A program made the position numbers and the translations under genes. Below are positions 17,601 to 26,618 of a stretch of DNA of 64,000 bases, piece after piece. Each line of letters begins with the position of its first letter. Positions within the stretch are counted from its first letter, which is position 1. Source of the DNA: Myxococcaceae bacterium (GTDB taxonomy: Bacteria; Myxococcota; Myxococcia; Myxococcales; Myxococcaceae); NCBI GenBank assembly GCA_004173515.1, contig SECN01000016.1, positions 1 through 64,000 on the forward strand. Direction: 5' to 3'. The notes under the pieces are model-generated. The model ran no database searches, was not told the origin of the DNA, and worked only from the letters and a program-made list of their open reading frames with translations.

Positions 17601-17633
17601 GGACAAAGCAGACGAGGGGCGTCTAGTTTGTCC
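17601..17633. promoter_or_regulatory. 33-bp inverted repeat upstream of a secreted-protein gene
   Basis: GGACAAA (17601-17607) and AGACG (17610-17614) are mirrored by CGTCT (17620-17624) and TTTGTCC (17627-17633) around a 5-base centre, 38 bases before the start codon at 17671. It lies 72 bases after the TolB/TPR gene, so it may be a terminator for the operon, an operator, or a leader hairpin for the next gene. The outer TTTGTCC arms are relatively AT-rich for this genome, which favours a regulatory role. Confidence 0.45.
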
Positions 17634-17670
17634 ATGGGGAAACTCGTTTCCCTCATCCCGGGGGTTGATC

Positions 17671-18102
17671 ATGAAGAGTTCGATGCTGTTTGCCTCGCTT
17701 TCGGTGGCTGTGCTGGGCGTGGGTTCCGCGCAGGCGGCGACCCTGTCCTTCACCATCCAGAACAAGATCACCACCAGCGCCATCACCAATTCCTATCTGA
17801 ACACGTGCTCGACGGTCATCCCGGGCCTCGGCTCGGTCCCGGCCAACTCGACTTCGGTCACGCACCAGGTGGATTGCGGCAACAACTCCGCCCTCGCCTT
17901 CCGCTACACGAGCGGGACCAAGACCTGTGCCTTCAACCTGAGCACTATCTGGACCCCACCCAACCCCATCCTGGGCACCTCCGGGTACTGGACGCCCAAC
18001 GGCACGGCCACCTCGCAGGGCAGCACGACCGCGACCTGCAAGGCGACCCTGACCGGTATCGGTTCGAGCGGCAGCTACACGTGGTCCGTGTCGATGCAGT
18101 GA
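17671..18102 (+). CDS. Small secreted protein, unknown function
   Basis: A 143-residue protein with a clear signal peptide (MKSSMLFASLSVAVLGVGSA-QAA) and a mature part of about 120 residues rich in Thr, Ser, Asn and Gly with predicted beta character and four Cys (C47, C70, C91 and C124 by count), enough for two disulfides. No family recognised. The composition (many Asn/Thr, few charges) resembles secreted beta-sandwich proteins of predatory bacteria. GGGGGTTG precedes the ATG at 17671; TTG 17665 is two codons upstream. It sits between the inverted repeat and a lipoprotein gene, 81 bp apart. Confidence 0.75.
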   Translation: MKSSMLFASLSVAVLGVGSAQAATLSFTIQNKITTSAITNSYLNTCSTVIPGLGSVPANSTSVTHQVDCGNNSALAFRYTSGTKTCAFNLSTIWTPPNPILGTSGYWTPNGTATSQGSTTATCKATLTGIGSSGSYTWSVSMQ

Positions 18103-18183
18103 CGCGCGATGGATGCAGCGGCGGACGCGCCCGCTCGTCTCCAGCGCGTCGCCGCTCTACACTGCCTCCCTCCCGGAGGCTTG

Positions 18184-19320
<1,137 letters not shown>

Positions 19321-19419
19321 CGGAGGGGCCTGGGAACACTCCCACCTCCTCCGGGTGCCCCTTGGAGGACAAAGCCTCGCATCCCACCTTCCGGCCGCAT
19401 CGGGCCGGAAGGAGAGGAC

Positions 19420-20880
19420 ATGCGTGTCAGGAATGGGAGTGCGCTGCTGTGGTTGGGTCTGGCGGGGGTGGGCTGTGGCGGCTTCACGGAGAAGCCCGCG
19501 CCCCCCGTCATTGACGCGGAGAGCGCCCCCGAGGTGGAAGCCCGGGCGTGTGCGCCCGGATTGGCGTCGCGGGTGAAGGTCGTCACGCCGCCGGGGTCCA
19601 GCGAGTTCGCGAGGCCGGTGGGGCTCACGAACGTCCAGGGGACGCTCTCCTTCTTCACCGGCACCAGCGTCGGCACCGGCACCCTGTGGCGCAGCGACGG
19701 CACGGACGTGGGCACCGTCCCGGTGAAGGTCTTCGCCAATGAGTCCCTCCTGGAGACGGCCCCCGTCGCGGTGGGCAACAAGCTCTTCTTCCAGCGCTAT
19801 GACCCGGCCACGGCCCAGGTGCAGCTCTGGGTCAGCGACGGAACGAACGCGGGGACCCGGCTCCTCGCGGGCTTCACGCCCAACGTCAGCGGCCCCGCGT
19901 TGACCAACGCCACCGCGCTCAACGGCCAGTTGGTCTTCTTCTACCGGCCCCCGACGGGCCTCCTGCAACTGTGGCGGTCGGACGGGGCGGCCACCGGGCG
20001 GGTGACGACGCTCAGCGGGGTCACCGGCCTGCTCGAAAGGGACACCCTGCGGGTGGGCAACACGCTGCTCTTCTTCCGCGTGGATGGCACAGGCACCACG
20101 CTGTGGCGCACGGACGGCACGCTCGCGGGCACCACGGCGCTCAAGCGCCTGGACTCGGACGCGGTGCGCATCACGCACGTTGGCGCGGCAGGCAGCCAGG
20201 GCCTGTTCGTCTTCGAGGACGGAGCAAACCACGAGGTCTGGAAGACGAATGGCACGGAAGCGGGGACCGCCCGGCTGGACGCGTTCGGCACACCGGTCCA
20301 CCTGCTCGGGGCGCTGGGCTCCTCCGTCTACCTGTCGTCCGTGGAGACAGCACGCCTGCGCATCCACCGTCTCTCGCTGGGCGGCGGGGGCAAGACGACC
20401 ATCACCACCCTGCCCAACCCTGGCAAGGGCCAGTCCCCCTACGTGGAGCGCACGACCGTCACCGGGGATGCCATCTACTTCTCGGTGGCCTATGGCGGAA
20501 TGAGCCCCATCCCCGATGACGTGGCCCTGTGGGTGACGCAGGGAACGGCGACGACCACCCGCCGGCTCTTCAGCCCGCTGATCCGGACCGACGAATCCGA
20601 CTTCACCTCCCCGGTGTTCGACACGGGCGCGGGCGTCGTCCTCTTCAACGGCGTGGACGCTGACTTCTCCGTCGAGCCCTGGTTCACCCGGGGAACCGTC
20701 GCGACCACCGGCCAGGTGGCGCGCATCGGCCCGGCGTTTCCAGGCTCCAGGCCGGCCGGCTACACCCGCTCGGGAAACCGCGTCTACTTCAGCGCTTTCG
20801 ATGACACCGGCCTGGGGCAACTCTGGTCCGCCCCAGCCTCCTTCATCTGCCCGCCGGGACCGGTCGCCCAGAAGCAGTGA
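19420..20880 (+). CDS. ELWxxDGT-repeat lipoprotein
   Basis: A 486-residue protein with a lipoprotein signal (LLWLGLAGVGCGG, lipid Cys19) and repeats of the ELWxxDGT type: TLWRSDGTDVGT, QLWVSDGTNAGT, QLWRSDGAATGR, TLWRTDGTLAGT, VWKTNGTEAGT, spaced about 50 residues, each preceded by a strand ending in LFF. This repeat family forms propeller- or solenoid-like surface proteins in myxobacteria and relatives; the molecular role is not known. ATG 19420 follows GGAGAG. The last third has weaker repeats (ALWVTQGTATTTR, PWFTRGTVATTG). Confidence 0.85.
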   Translation: MRVRNGSALLWLGLAGVGCGGFTEKPAPPVIDAESAPEVEARACAPGLASRVKVVTPPGSSEFARPVGLTNVQGTLSFFTGTSVGTGTLWRSDGTDVGTVPVKVFANESLLETAPVAVGNKLFFQRYDPATAQVQLWVSDGTNAGTRLLAGFTPNVSGPALTNATALNGQLVFFYRPPTGLLQLWRSDGAATGRVTTLSGVTGLLERDTLRVGNTLLFFRVDGTGTTLWRTDGTLAGTTALKRLDSDAVRITHVGAAGSQGLFVFEDGANHEVWKTNGTEAGTARLDAFGTPVHLLGALGSSVYLSSVETARLRIHRLSLGGGGKTTITTLPNPGKGQSPYVERTTVTGDAIYFSVAYGGMSPIPDDVALWVTQGTATTTRRLFSPLIRTDESDFTSPVFDTGAGVVLFNGVDADFSVEPWFTRGTVATTGQVARIGPAFPGSRPAGYTRSGNRVYFSAFDDTGLGQLWSAPASFICPPGPVAQKQ

Positions 20881-20911
20881 CGCCGGTCACCTTCGGCGTC
20901 ACGCCTCCCGC

Positions 20912-20932
20912 CCACCGGGATGCAGCCGGTGG
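20912..20932. terminator. Hairpin between convergent genes
   Basis: CCACCGG (20912-20918), loop gatgcag, CCGGTGG (20926-20932), between the stop of the ELWxxDGT gene (20880) and the stop of the chitinase on the other strand (20950). Position suits a two-way terminator. Confidence 0.45.
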
Positions 20933-20949
20933 ACGGGCGGCATCACGGC

Positions 20950-22779
20950 TTACTGATACGTGTCCAGGTAGGCGCGGTGGCTGTTGGAGAACTCGAAGTT
21001 GGTGAACTTGTCCCAGTTGATGGACCAGGTCATCAGTCCCTTGAAGCCCGGGTAGCCGCCCGCCTTGCGCAGCACATACGTGCCGCCGAAGGACTGGCCC
21101 TTCATCAGGTAGTCCAGCGCCTTCTGCACGTTGGCGGTCGTGGTGAAGCCACCGCCCGCCGCCTGCGGCGAGGACGGCAGCCCGATGACGACCTGCGAGG
21201 GCTGGAGCGCCGGGAAGACGGCGCTCGCGTTGCCACCGACGGGGAAGCCCTGGAGCAGCATCTCCGCCATGGCCACGTGGAAGTCCGGCGTGCTCTGCGC
21301 ATAGGCGCGGCCGTCCAGCGCCGTCACCGTGCCGGTGTTGTAGTGCTGCACGTGCAGGTACGTCAGCCGGTCGCGCAGCGCGTGGATGACGGGCAGGTAG
21401 GCGCCCCACGGGCCGCCGTAGGCCGCGTAGCCGCCCTGCACGTAGGCGGTTTCCGGCGCCATGGTGAGCAGGAAGCCCGAGCCATTGTCGTTGAGCATCT
21501 GCCGGGTGCCGGCGATGAGGTTCTGGATGCGGGGCGTGGTGGGGTTGCGGAAGTCGGTGTCCCCGCCGTTGAGCGCCAGGGACGCGCCCTCCAGGTCCAG
21601 GTCCAGGCCGTCAAAGCCATACGTGTTGATGAGCCCCTGCATGCTGGTGACGAAGTTCTGCTTCGCCGCCGCGTCGTCCAGGTGGATGGTGCCGTTCGCG
21701 CCGCCCAGGGAGATGAGCACCTTGCGGCCCTGCGCCTTGAGCGCGGCGATGTCTGACTTGAACTCCGCGACCGTCGCGTTGTACGGCGTGAAGCCCATGG
21801 TGCCGGAGCCCGCTCCCGCCACCGGCTCCGCGAAGGCGACCTGGATGACATTGAACCTGGAGGAGACGTCGCGCAGCCGGATGTTGGTGGAGCCGTTGTC
21901 GAAGTTGTGCCAGTAGCCGACCAGCACCTTGCTGCCCGCGGGAGCGGTGTTGCCCGTCGTCGCGGCGATGCTGTTGCTGGCGGAGGACCGGTTGCCGGCC
22001 GCGTCGCGCGCCTTCGCGGTGAAGGTGTACGTGGTGTTGGCCGCAAGGCCCGTCACGGTGGCGCTGAGCGTGGTGCTGGTGGTCGCGGGCGTCGTGGCGC
22101 CATTGACGAAGATTTCGTAGCCGGTGACGCCCACGTTGTCGGACGCCGCGTTGAACGCCAGGGCGACGCTGCTGGAGGTGACGCCGGTGGAGCGCAGGGA
22201 GCCGGGCGCGGTGGGCGCCTGCGTGTCGGGCGCGGGCCGCGTGGGCGTGGTGGTGCTGAACGCCGCGCTGGCCGCCGAGCGGTTGCCCGCCGCGTCGCGC
22301 GCCTTCACGGTGAAGGTGTACGTGGTGTTCGCCGAAAGGCCCGTCACGGTGGCGCTCGCGGAGGCGCTGGTGGCGGACGCGGTCGCGCCGCCGTTGACGA
22401 AGACCTCGTAGCCGGTGACACCCACGTTGTCGGACGACGCGCCCCACGTCAGCGACACGCTGTCGAACGTCTTGGAAGGCGAGCCAAGGCCCGTGGGCGC
22501 GGTGGGGGCCTGCGTGTCCGCGGGAGGATTACCGGTGCGCTCCAGCCACAGGGCGAGCACGTTGGGCGGCTCCCAGCCCACCAGGGACGTGTGGGATTGC
22601 CGGCAGTCGTAGCCCTTGCCGCCATACGACGCGATGTCGCCCACAACGTACGCGACGCCCGGGGCCCAGGCCCCCCGGTCCGCCGCCGCGGCCAGGGCGG
22701 GGAACAACATCAGGAGCAGCGCGGCGGTAACCATCCGCGCGGACCGGACGGCGCGCGAGGAAGGGGAATGGGGATGCAT
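20950..22779 (-). CDS. GH18 chitinase with CBM5/12 and two Fn3 domains
   Basis: A 609-residue secreted chitinase. Order: signal peptide (MVTAALLLMLFPALAAA), CBM5/12-type chitin-binding domain (AWAPGVAYVVGDIASYGGKG ... PPNVLALWLE, residues about 37-85), two fibronectin-III domains of near-identical sequence (both with DNVGVTGYE(V/I)FVNG and ARDAAGNRS), then a GH18 barrel from about residue 285 (KVLVGYWHNFDNGS). The catalytic signature YGFDGLDLDLEG gives D395 and E397, the latter the proton donor. It cuts beta-1,4-GlcNAc polymers with substrate assistance, outside the cell. ATG 22779 is preceded by GGGAGG; the much longer open frame upstream crosses a gene remnant and is not used. Typical of a predatory, polymer-degrading lifestyle. 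Confidence 0.95.
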   Translation of the reverse strand: MHPHSPSSRAVRSARMVTAALLLMLFPALAAAADRGAWAPGVAYVVGDIASYGGKGYDCRQSHTSLVGWEPPNVLALWLERTGNPPADTQAPTAPTGLGSPSKTFDSVSLTWGASSDNVGVTGYEVFVNGGATASATSASASATVTGLSANTTYTFTVKARDAAGNRSAASAAFSTTTPTRPAPDTQAPTAPGSLRSTGVTSSSVALAFNAASDNVGVTGYEIFVNGATTPATTSTTLSATVTGLAANTTYTFTAKARDAAGNRSSASNSIAATTGNTAPAGSKVLVGYWHNFDNGSTNIRLRDVSSRFNVIQVAFAEPVAGAGSGTMGFTPYNATVAEFKSDIAALKAQGRKVLISLGGANGTIHLDDAAAKQNFVTSMQGLINTYGFDGLDLDLEGASLALNGGDTDFRNPTTPRIQNLIAGTRQMLNDNGSGFLLTMAPETAYVQGGYAAYGGPWGAYLPVIHALRDRLTYLHVQHYNTGTVTALDGRAYAQSTPDFHVAMAEMLLQGFPVGGNASAVFPALQPSQVVIGLPSSPQAAGGGFTTTANVQKALDYLMKGQSFGGTYVLRKAGGYPGFKGLMTWSINWDKFTNFEFSNSHRAYLDTYQ

Positions 22780-22920
22780 GGGGTGAAGCCTCCCAGGGAG
22801 GGGGTGCGAAAGGAGGGAGGACGGGACCCGGTAAAACGGGTCAAACGCCCCTGACGAATTCCGCCGGGCCCTCCGGGGCCGGGGCGCGACGGCGGGGCGT
22901 GAGGTTGCGCAGCACCGTGT
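22780..22920. other. Chitinase upstream region
   Basis: About 140 bases between the chitinase start and the bestrophin remnant. It holds the chitinase ribosome site; otherwise I see no gene, repeat or clear promoter. Confidence 0.4.
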
Positions 22921-23205
22921 ACCTCCAGCGCGCTCGACACCGTGACGTCGGAGCTGGAAGACCCATTCGGCACCAAGCCCAACGACCTGCCCCTGGACGC
23001 GTTCACCCGCATCGTCGACCGGGCGGTGCTGGAGTTCGCGGGCGAGCCCCTTCCTGACGTCCTGGAAGAGGACGGGGCCGGACCGCCACGCCGGGCCGCA
23101 ATCGCTGTTCTTGTCGCCGCCGGTGAAGGCGCCCGGGTTCGACACGGGACAAAGGCAGTTTCCATGTCACGCAGGCGCCACGAACCGGACCTCGGTGCCT
23201 GTTAG
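22921..23205 (+). pseudogene. Bestrophin-family C-terminal fragment
   Basis: From about 22921 the plus strand encodes LDTVTSELEDPFGTKPNDL followed by PLDAFTRIVDRAVLEFAGE. ELEDPFG-x-x-PNDLPLD is the highly conserved signature near the C-terminus of bacterial bestrophin-like (UPF0187) anion channels, where it lies after the last membrane helix. The membrane part of the gene is absent: upstream bases do not encode it in any frame. The first available start (GTG 22942) would give a protein without any channel segment. The frame stays open to 23205 but loses family character after about 23075. Read as a remnant of a deleted gene. Confidence 0.65.
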
Positions 23206-23216
23206 GGTCCGCGCCC

Positions 23217-23432
23217 ATGCCGCCGGGCCCCCGACTCGATGACTTCATCCTCCTCAAGCGCCTGGCGCTGGGTGCCATGTCGGAGGTGTTCCTCGCTGAG
23301 GCGAAGGGCGCGGTGGGGCCGGACCGGCTCGTGGCGCTCAAGCGGATGCGCCCGGAGGTCGCGGGGGACGACGCGTGGGTGCGGCAGTTCCTGGACGAGG
23401 CCCACCTGTCCACCCTGCTCCACCATCCGTAC
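23217..23432 (+). pseudogene. Serine/threonine kinase, N-terminal fragment
   Basis: ATG 23217 opens a standard Hanks-type kinase N-lobe: DDFILLKRLALGAMSEVFLA (glycine-rich strand, with the usual second Gly positions partly replaced), the ATP lysine in LVALKRMRPEV and the helix-C Glu in FLDEAHLSTLLHHP. After HHP, where these kinases continue NIV..., the sequence abruptly becomes the antisense of another gene (see the next entry); the frame stays open to 23501 but is meaningless. So about 72 codons of a protein that is normally over 270 residues for the kinase domain alone. Not functional as a kinase if the sequence is right. Confidence 0.75.
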
Positions 23433-23772
23433 CCACATCCCGCAGGCGCAGCCACATGCGCATGTGGAACGAGGACGCCAGCGGAGCACCGGAGGTGTTG
23501 ATGCTCGCCTGCGCGCCGGAGACGTCGGCGCGGTCCACCACCGTGAGGCCATACCGTCCCCGGTGGCTCCCCGCCGTTCCGTTGGCGAGGCCATTCGGAC
23601 CAAGGGCGAACGCGTCGGCCCACCGCCCCGGAGGCGTGTCCTCCGGGACCAGCGTTCCCGTCTCGAAGTCGTCCGCGAACCACTCCGCGGCGACGGAAGA
23701 CAGGGGCGCGAGGAGCAAGCAGCCCTCCAGCACCCCGCCCCACACCGACCGCATGGCCCTTGCCGTTCGCAT
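23433..23772 (-). pseudogene. Secreted protein, N-terminal fragment cut by the same junction
   Basis: The minus strand encodes a signal peptide (MRSVWGGVLEGCLLLAPLSS-VAA; starts ATG 23772 or 23754) and a mature N-terminus AEWFADDFETGTLVPEDTPP, then DRADVSGAQASINTSGAPLA and FHMRMWLRLRDVGT, which resembles the start of secreted lectin/LamG-like jelly-roll proteins of myxobacteria. At about 23432 the frame runs into the antisense of the kinase fragment. About 113 codons remain. Head-to-head with the kinase remnant, both missing their 3' ends. Confidence 0.65.
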
Positions 23773-23836
23773 CTGGAGGAAGTCTAGCAACATGGTTCGT
23801 GGCGGGAGTCCGTGCGGCGGGCAACCCCATCCGGCC
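23773..23836. other. Short spacer before the second composite repeat
   Basis: No gene. It contains an alternative start (ATG 23793) for the fragment on the minus strand; nothing else stands out. Confidence 0.3.
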
Positions 23837-24165
23837 GCCAGCGGTTCGTTGACGAATCCGGTGCGGAAGCCCGGTTCGGGTGGATGCATCCAGGGAAGGG
23901 GGGCAATGGCCCCGAGCCCCCCAAGGCGGATGGCCCCCCTTCGAGACCGAAGCCGCCCAACTGGTCCGACTGTCGGACAGGTTTCCCACGAGGTCGAAGC
24001 GGCCCAACTGGTCCGACTGTCGGACAGGTTTCCCACGAGGTCGAAGCGGCCCAACCGGTCCGACTGTCGGACAGGTTTCCCAGGAAGGAGCCCGGCACGT
24101 CCTCCGGCGCTCTTTTCGCCAGGCCCGCCGGTGTCGAAACCCGGCGCGACTGGTCCCCGGAGCGC
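23837..24165. repeat. Second composite repeat: left motif plus three palindromes at 47-bp period
   Basis: The element starts with the same GCCAGCGGTTCGTTGACG motif (23837-23854) as the one at 8240 and has GTCCGACTGTCGGAC at 23964-23978, 24011-24025 and 24058-24072. The unit is exactly 47 bp (ACTGGTCCGACTGTCGGAC, then AGGTTTCCCACGAGGTCG, then AAGCGGCCCA). After the third copy the sequence returns to the flank seen in the first element (GGTTTCCCA..A.GGAGCCCGGCAC ... CTCTTTTCGCCAGGC). It sits between two broken genes and contains no believable coding frame. Confidence 0.9.
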
Positions 24166-24193
24166 CTTGCTTTCCGGCTCCACGGGTACCGGG

Positions 24194-25672
24194 TTAGCGC
24201 AGCACCGTCAGGTCGAACCGGTCCGCGTTGAGGGTGTAGCCGGAGGACGCGCTGTTCTTGCGGCCCGTCACCTTCACGGTGAGCGAGTGCGCCCCGGAGG
24301 CCAGCGTCGCGCTGGTCCACAGGAGCTTCTGCTCCTGACGCGTGGCGGAGTAGAAGTCCACGTCCACCGCCGCGCCGCCGTCCACGGACACCGTCGCGAT
24401 GCCGTGGTGCGACGCCACCGAGCCATACAGCTTCGCCTGCGTGCCATTGAAGCGCACGACGTAGGTGGAGTTCGTGGTGCTGGAGAAGTGGTCGTCCGTC
24501 TGGAACTTCTCCGCGCCGGTGCCCGCCTCCCAGGTGCCGGTGTACTGGAACTGCCCCGTGCCCGTGCCCACCGTGGCGTCGTTGAGCTGCACGGTGTTGC
24601 CCGTGGGGGGCGGCGTGGACGGCAGGGGGAAGTCCCTCATCATGGGCAGCATCGGGTCATCCGGCCCGAAGTTCAGCTCGCACCCGGACGGCGTGGTGGC
24701 CTGCCACGTCCAGACGAGCACCGCCGCCGCGCGGCCGGCGATGTACTGCTCGAACTTCTGGCGCATGGCGTCCCGGCGCCCGGTGCGCGTCGTGCGGCAG
24801 CCGCTGTTGGCGGCCTGGATGCCCGTCTCCCCGACGATGAGCGGCTTGTCCAACCCATCCATCGCGCGCAGGGCGGGCGCGAAGTGCGGCGACACGATGG
24901 TGTTGCCATTGTTGTAGTCGTAGTCGTACTCGTGCAGCGAGCCCACGTCGATGTTGGGCAGGTCGTGGAGCGACTTGAAGCCCGCCTCGCCCCCGTAGGC
25001 CCAGGGTGCCTACGAACCGGAGCTGATGAGGTGGTTCGGGTCGATGCCCTTGATGGTCGTGCTGACGTCGTTGAAGAAGGCCTTGATGGTGGCGGTGTCC
25101 GCGTCGCCCGGCTCGTTGAGCAGCTCCCACATGCCCACCGACGCGGAGCCCTTGAACTGCGTGACGACCTGCCGCACCCAGGGAAGGTAGTTCGTCCTGT
25201 AGCCGCTGGAGTACCAGACGGGGTACTTGCCGCTGCCGTCGCTGCCCTTGTAGCCGTCCCACTCGCCGCAATAGCTGCGGCCGTCCGCCAGCGTCAGCAC
25301 CAGCTTCTGGTTGTACTTCTCCGCCGCGGCCACCACCTTCTGGATGCGCGCCAGCCCCGACGGCTGGAAGGCCCAGGTGCGGATGAGCGAGTTGGGGCGC
25401 AGGCCCGCGAAGAAGGCATCCAACTGCGCGTCATTGGGGGCCGCGCCACAGCCCGTCAGCGGAAAGGCATTCATGCCCACCATCTGGTACGGCGCGCCGT
25501 TCAGGTAGAGCTGCTTGCCCTGGCGGTAGAGGAAATTGGAGGGGACCGCCAGCGCGGTCGATTCGGAAGCAAGGGCGTCGTCCGTGCCCTCTTCGGGCAG
25601 CGCGTTGCACGCGGCCAGCAGGGACAGGGAACAAAGCCCGATGAAGCGGCGGACGGAAGACTGCGTTCGCAT
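24194..25672 (-). pseudogene. GH5 glycosidase interrupted by one in-frame TAG
   Basis: Read through a single stop, this is one 492-codon gene: lipoprotein signal (CSLSLLAACNA, Cys22), a GH5 mannanase/cellulase-like barrel, a short Pro/Thr linker and a C-terminal beta-sandwich of carbohydrate-binding type (TVQLNDATVGTGTGQFQYTG ... SGYTLNADRFDLTVLR). The acid/base Glu187 lies in MWELLNEPGD and the nucleophile Glu282 in KPLIVGETGI. Codon 221 (25010-25012) is TAG between NHLISSGS and APWAYGGEAGF; the frame is unchanged on both sides, so one base change (probably CAG to TAG) explains it. Translation stopping there loses the nucleophile. Possible explanations: a real nonsense mutation, a sequencing error, or readthrough. 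ATG 25672 has a CCGGAG site. Confidence 0.85.
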
Positions 25673-25919
25673 GCGGTGGACTCCGGGGGATGAGAGGGTT
25701 TGCGACAGGCTTCAGGAGAGCGGCCGGCAATCCCCAGAGCAAAGGCTGGACCAACCCCGCATCCTCGGAAAAAACCGATAAGTCCCCAGGCAGCGGCCCA
25801 CCGACCCGCGGCACCTGACCACTCGGGAGGACAGGTCCTGTCCTGGGAAGAGGACAGCCCGCACGCGGCGCGCGAGTGCATTGCAGGGCCAATCCAGGGA
25901 TGCTGGTCCGCTTCCAGGG

Positions 25920-26480
25920 ATGAAGGGTGCCGCGTTGAGCGAAGAGATCGTCTACCGCCATGCCATCGAGGGGCTCTTCCTGCGCTCCGTGGGCAAGCGC
26001 CTCACGCCGGAACTCAAGGTCCAGCTGCGCGCCATCGGCCTGGACCTGGACGTGAAGATTCCGCACCACACGCCCCGCCGCGTCTTCGCGCAGGCGCTGA
26101 GCATCACCGCCCGGCACCTGTACCCGGGCATGGACGCGCAGGAGGCCTACCGGCAGCTCGGCGTGGGCATCATCACCGGCATGGAGCACACCTTGCTGGG
26201 CAAGGCGCTCGTGTCGCTGTGGCCCATCTTCGGCCCCGACCGCGTCCTCTCCCGCATGCAGGAGAGCTTCGCCACCGTGAACAACTACCTGAAGACCGAA
26301 CTCATCACCCACGGCCGCGCGGACCACACCATCAAGGTCAGCGAGTGCAACGGCAACCCGGGCTACCTCATGGGCATCATCGAAGCGGGGCTCACCCGCG
26401 CCGGCGCGAAGCACCCGCGCGTCGAACCCTTCGACTTCGACGGACACGCCTGCTCCTACCGCGTGCGCTGGACCCCCTGA
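25920..26480 (+). CDS. DUF2378 (TIGR02265) family protein
   Basis: A 186-residue soluble protein of the paralogous myxobacterial family TIGR02265/DUF2378: FLRSVGKRLTPELKVQLRAI, then the conserved PRRVFAQALSITARHLYPGM, EAYRQLGVGIITGMEHTLLG and a C-terminal beta part (HTIKVSECNGNPGYLMGII). These proteins occur in many copies per myxobacterial genome, often near regulators; the function is unknown. The start is uncertain: ATG 25920 is used, but TTG 25935 after GAAGGGTG would fit the family N-terminus (LSEEIVYRHAIEGLF) equally well. A likely terminator follows. Confidence 0.85.
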   Translation: MKGAALSEEIVYRHAIEGLFLRSVGKRLTPELKVQLRAIGLDLDVKIPHHTPRRVFAQALSITARHLYPGMDAQEAYRQLGVGIITGMEHTLLGKALVSLWPIFGPDRVLSRMQESFATVNNYLKTELITHGRADHTIKVSECNGNPGYLMGIIEAGLTRAGAKHPRVEPFDFDGHACSYRVRWTP

Positions 26481-26498
26481 GCCAGGCCGCCCCTCACG

Positions 26499-26517
26499 GG
26501 CCGTCCGGCCTTATTTT
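26499..26517 (+). terminator. GC stem followed by T-rich tract
   Basis: GGCC (26499-26502), loop GTCC, GGCC (26507-26510), then TTATTTT (26511-26517), 18 bases after the DUF2378 stop. The stem is short, but this is one of the few places here where a stem is followed by a T-run. Confidence 0.5.
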
Positions 26518-26575
26518 CGTAATCTTATAAAAAAATACCTTCTGGTCGGTTTGTACTGGTCTGCCGGAGAATTCC
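26518..26575 (+). promoter_or_regulatory. AT-rich patch, candidate promoter for the HEAT gene pair
   Basis: Bases 26511-26540 (including AATCTTATAAAAAAATACC) are about 85% A/T in a genome that is otherwise around 70% G/C, and lie 80-100 bases before the ATG of the next gene. A TATAAA-like box is present but no well-spaced -35 is obvious. Promoter call is by composition and position. Confidence 0.35.
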
Positions 26576-26618
26576 GGGTCTAAATGGGAAGAGCCCCTTT
26601 CTCCCCGGTCGGCCCGCC

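Noticed and set aside
23964-24072. CRISPR array with 47-bp period
   Set aside because: The 47-bp unit is repeated whole; there are no variable spacers.
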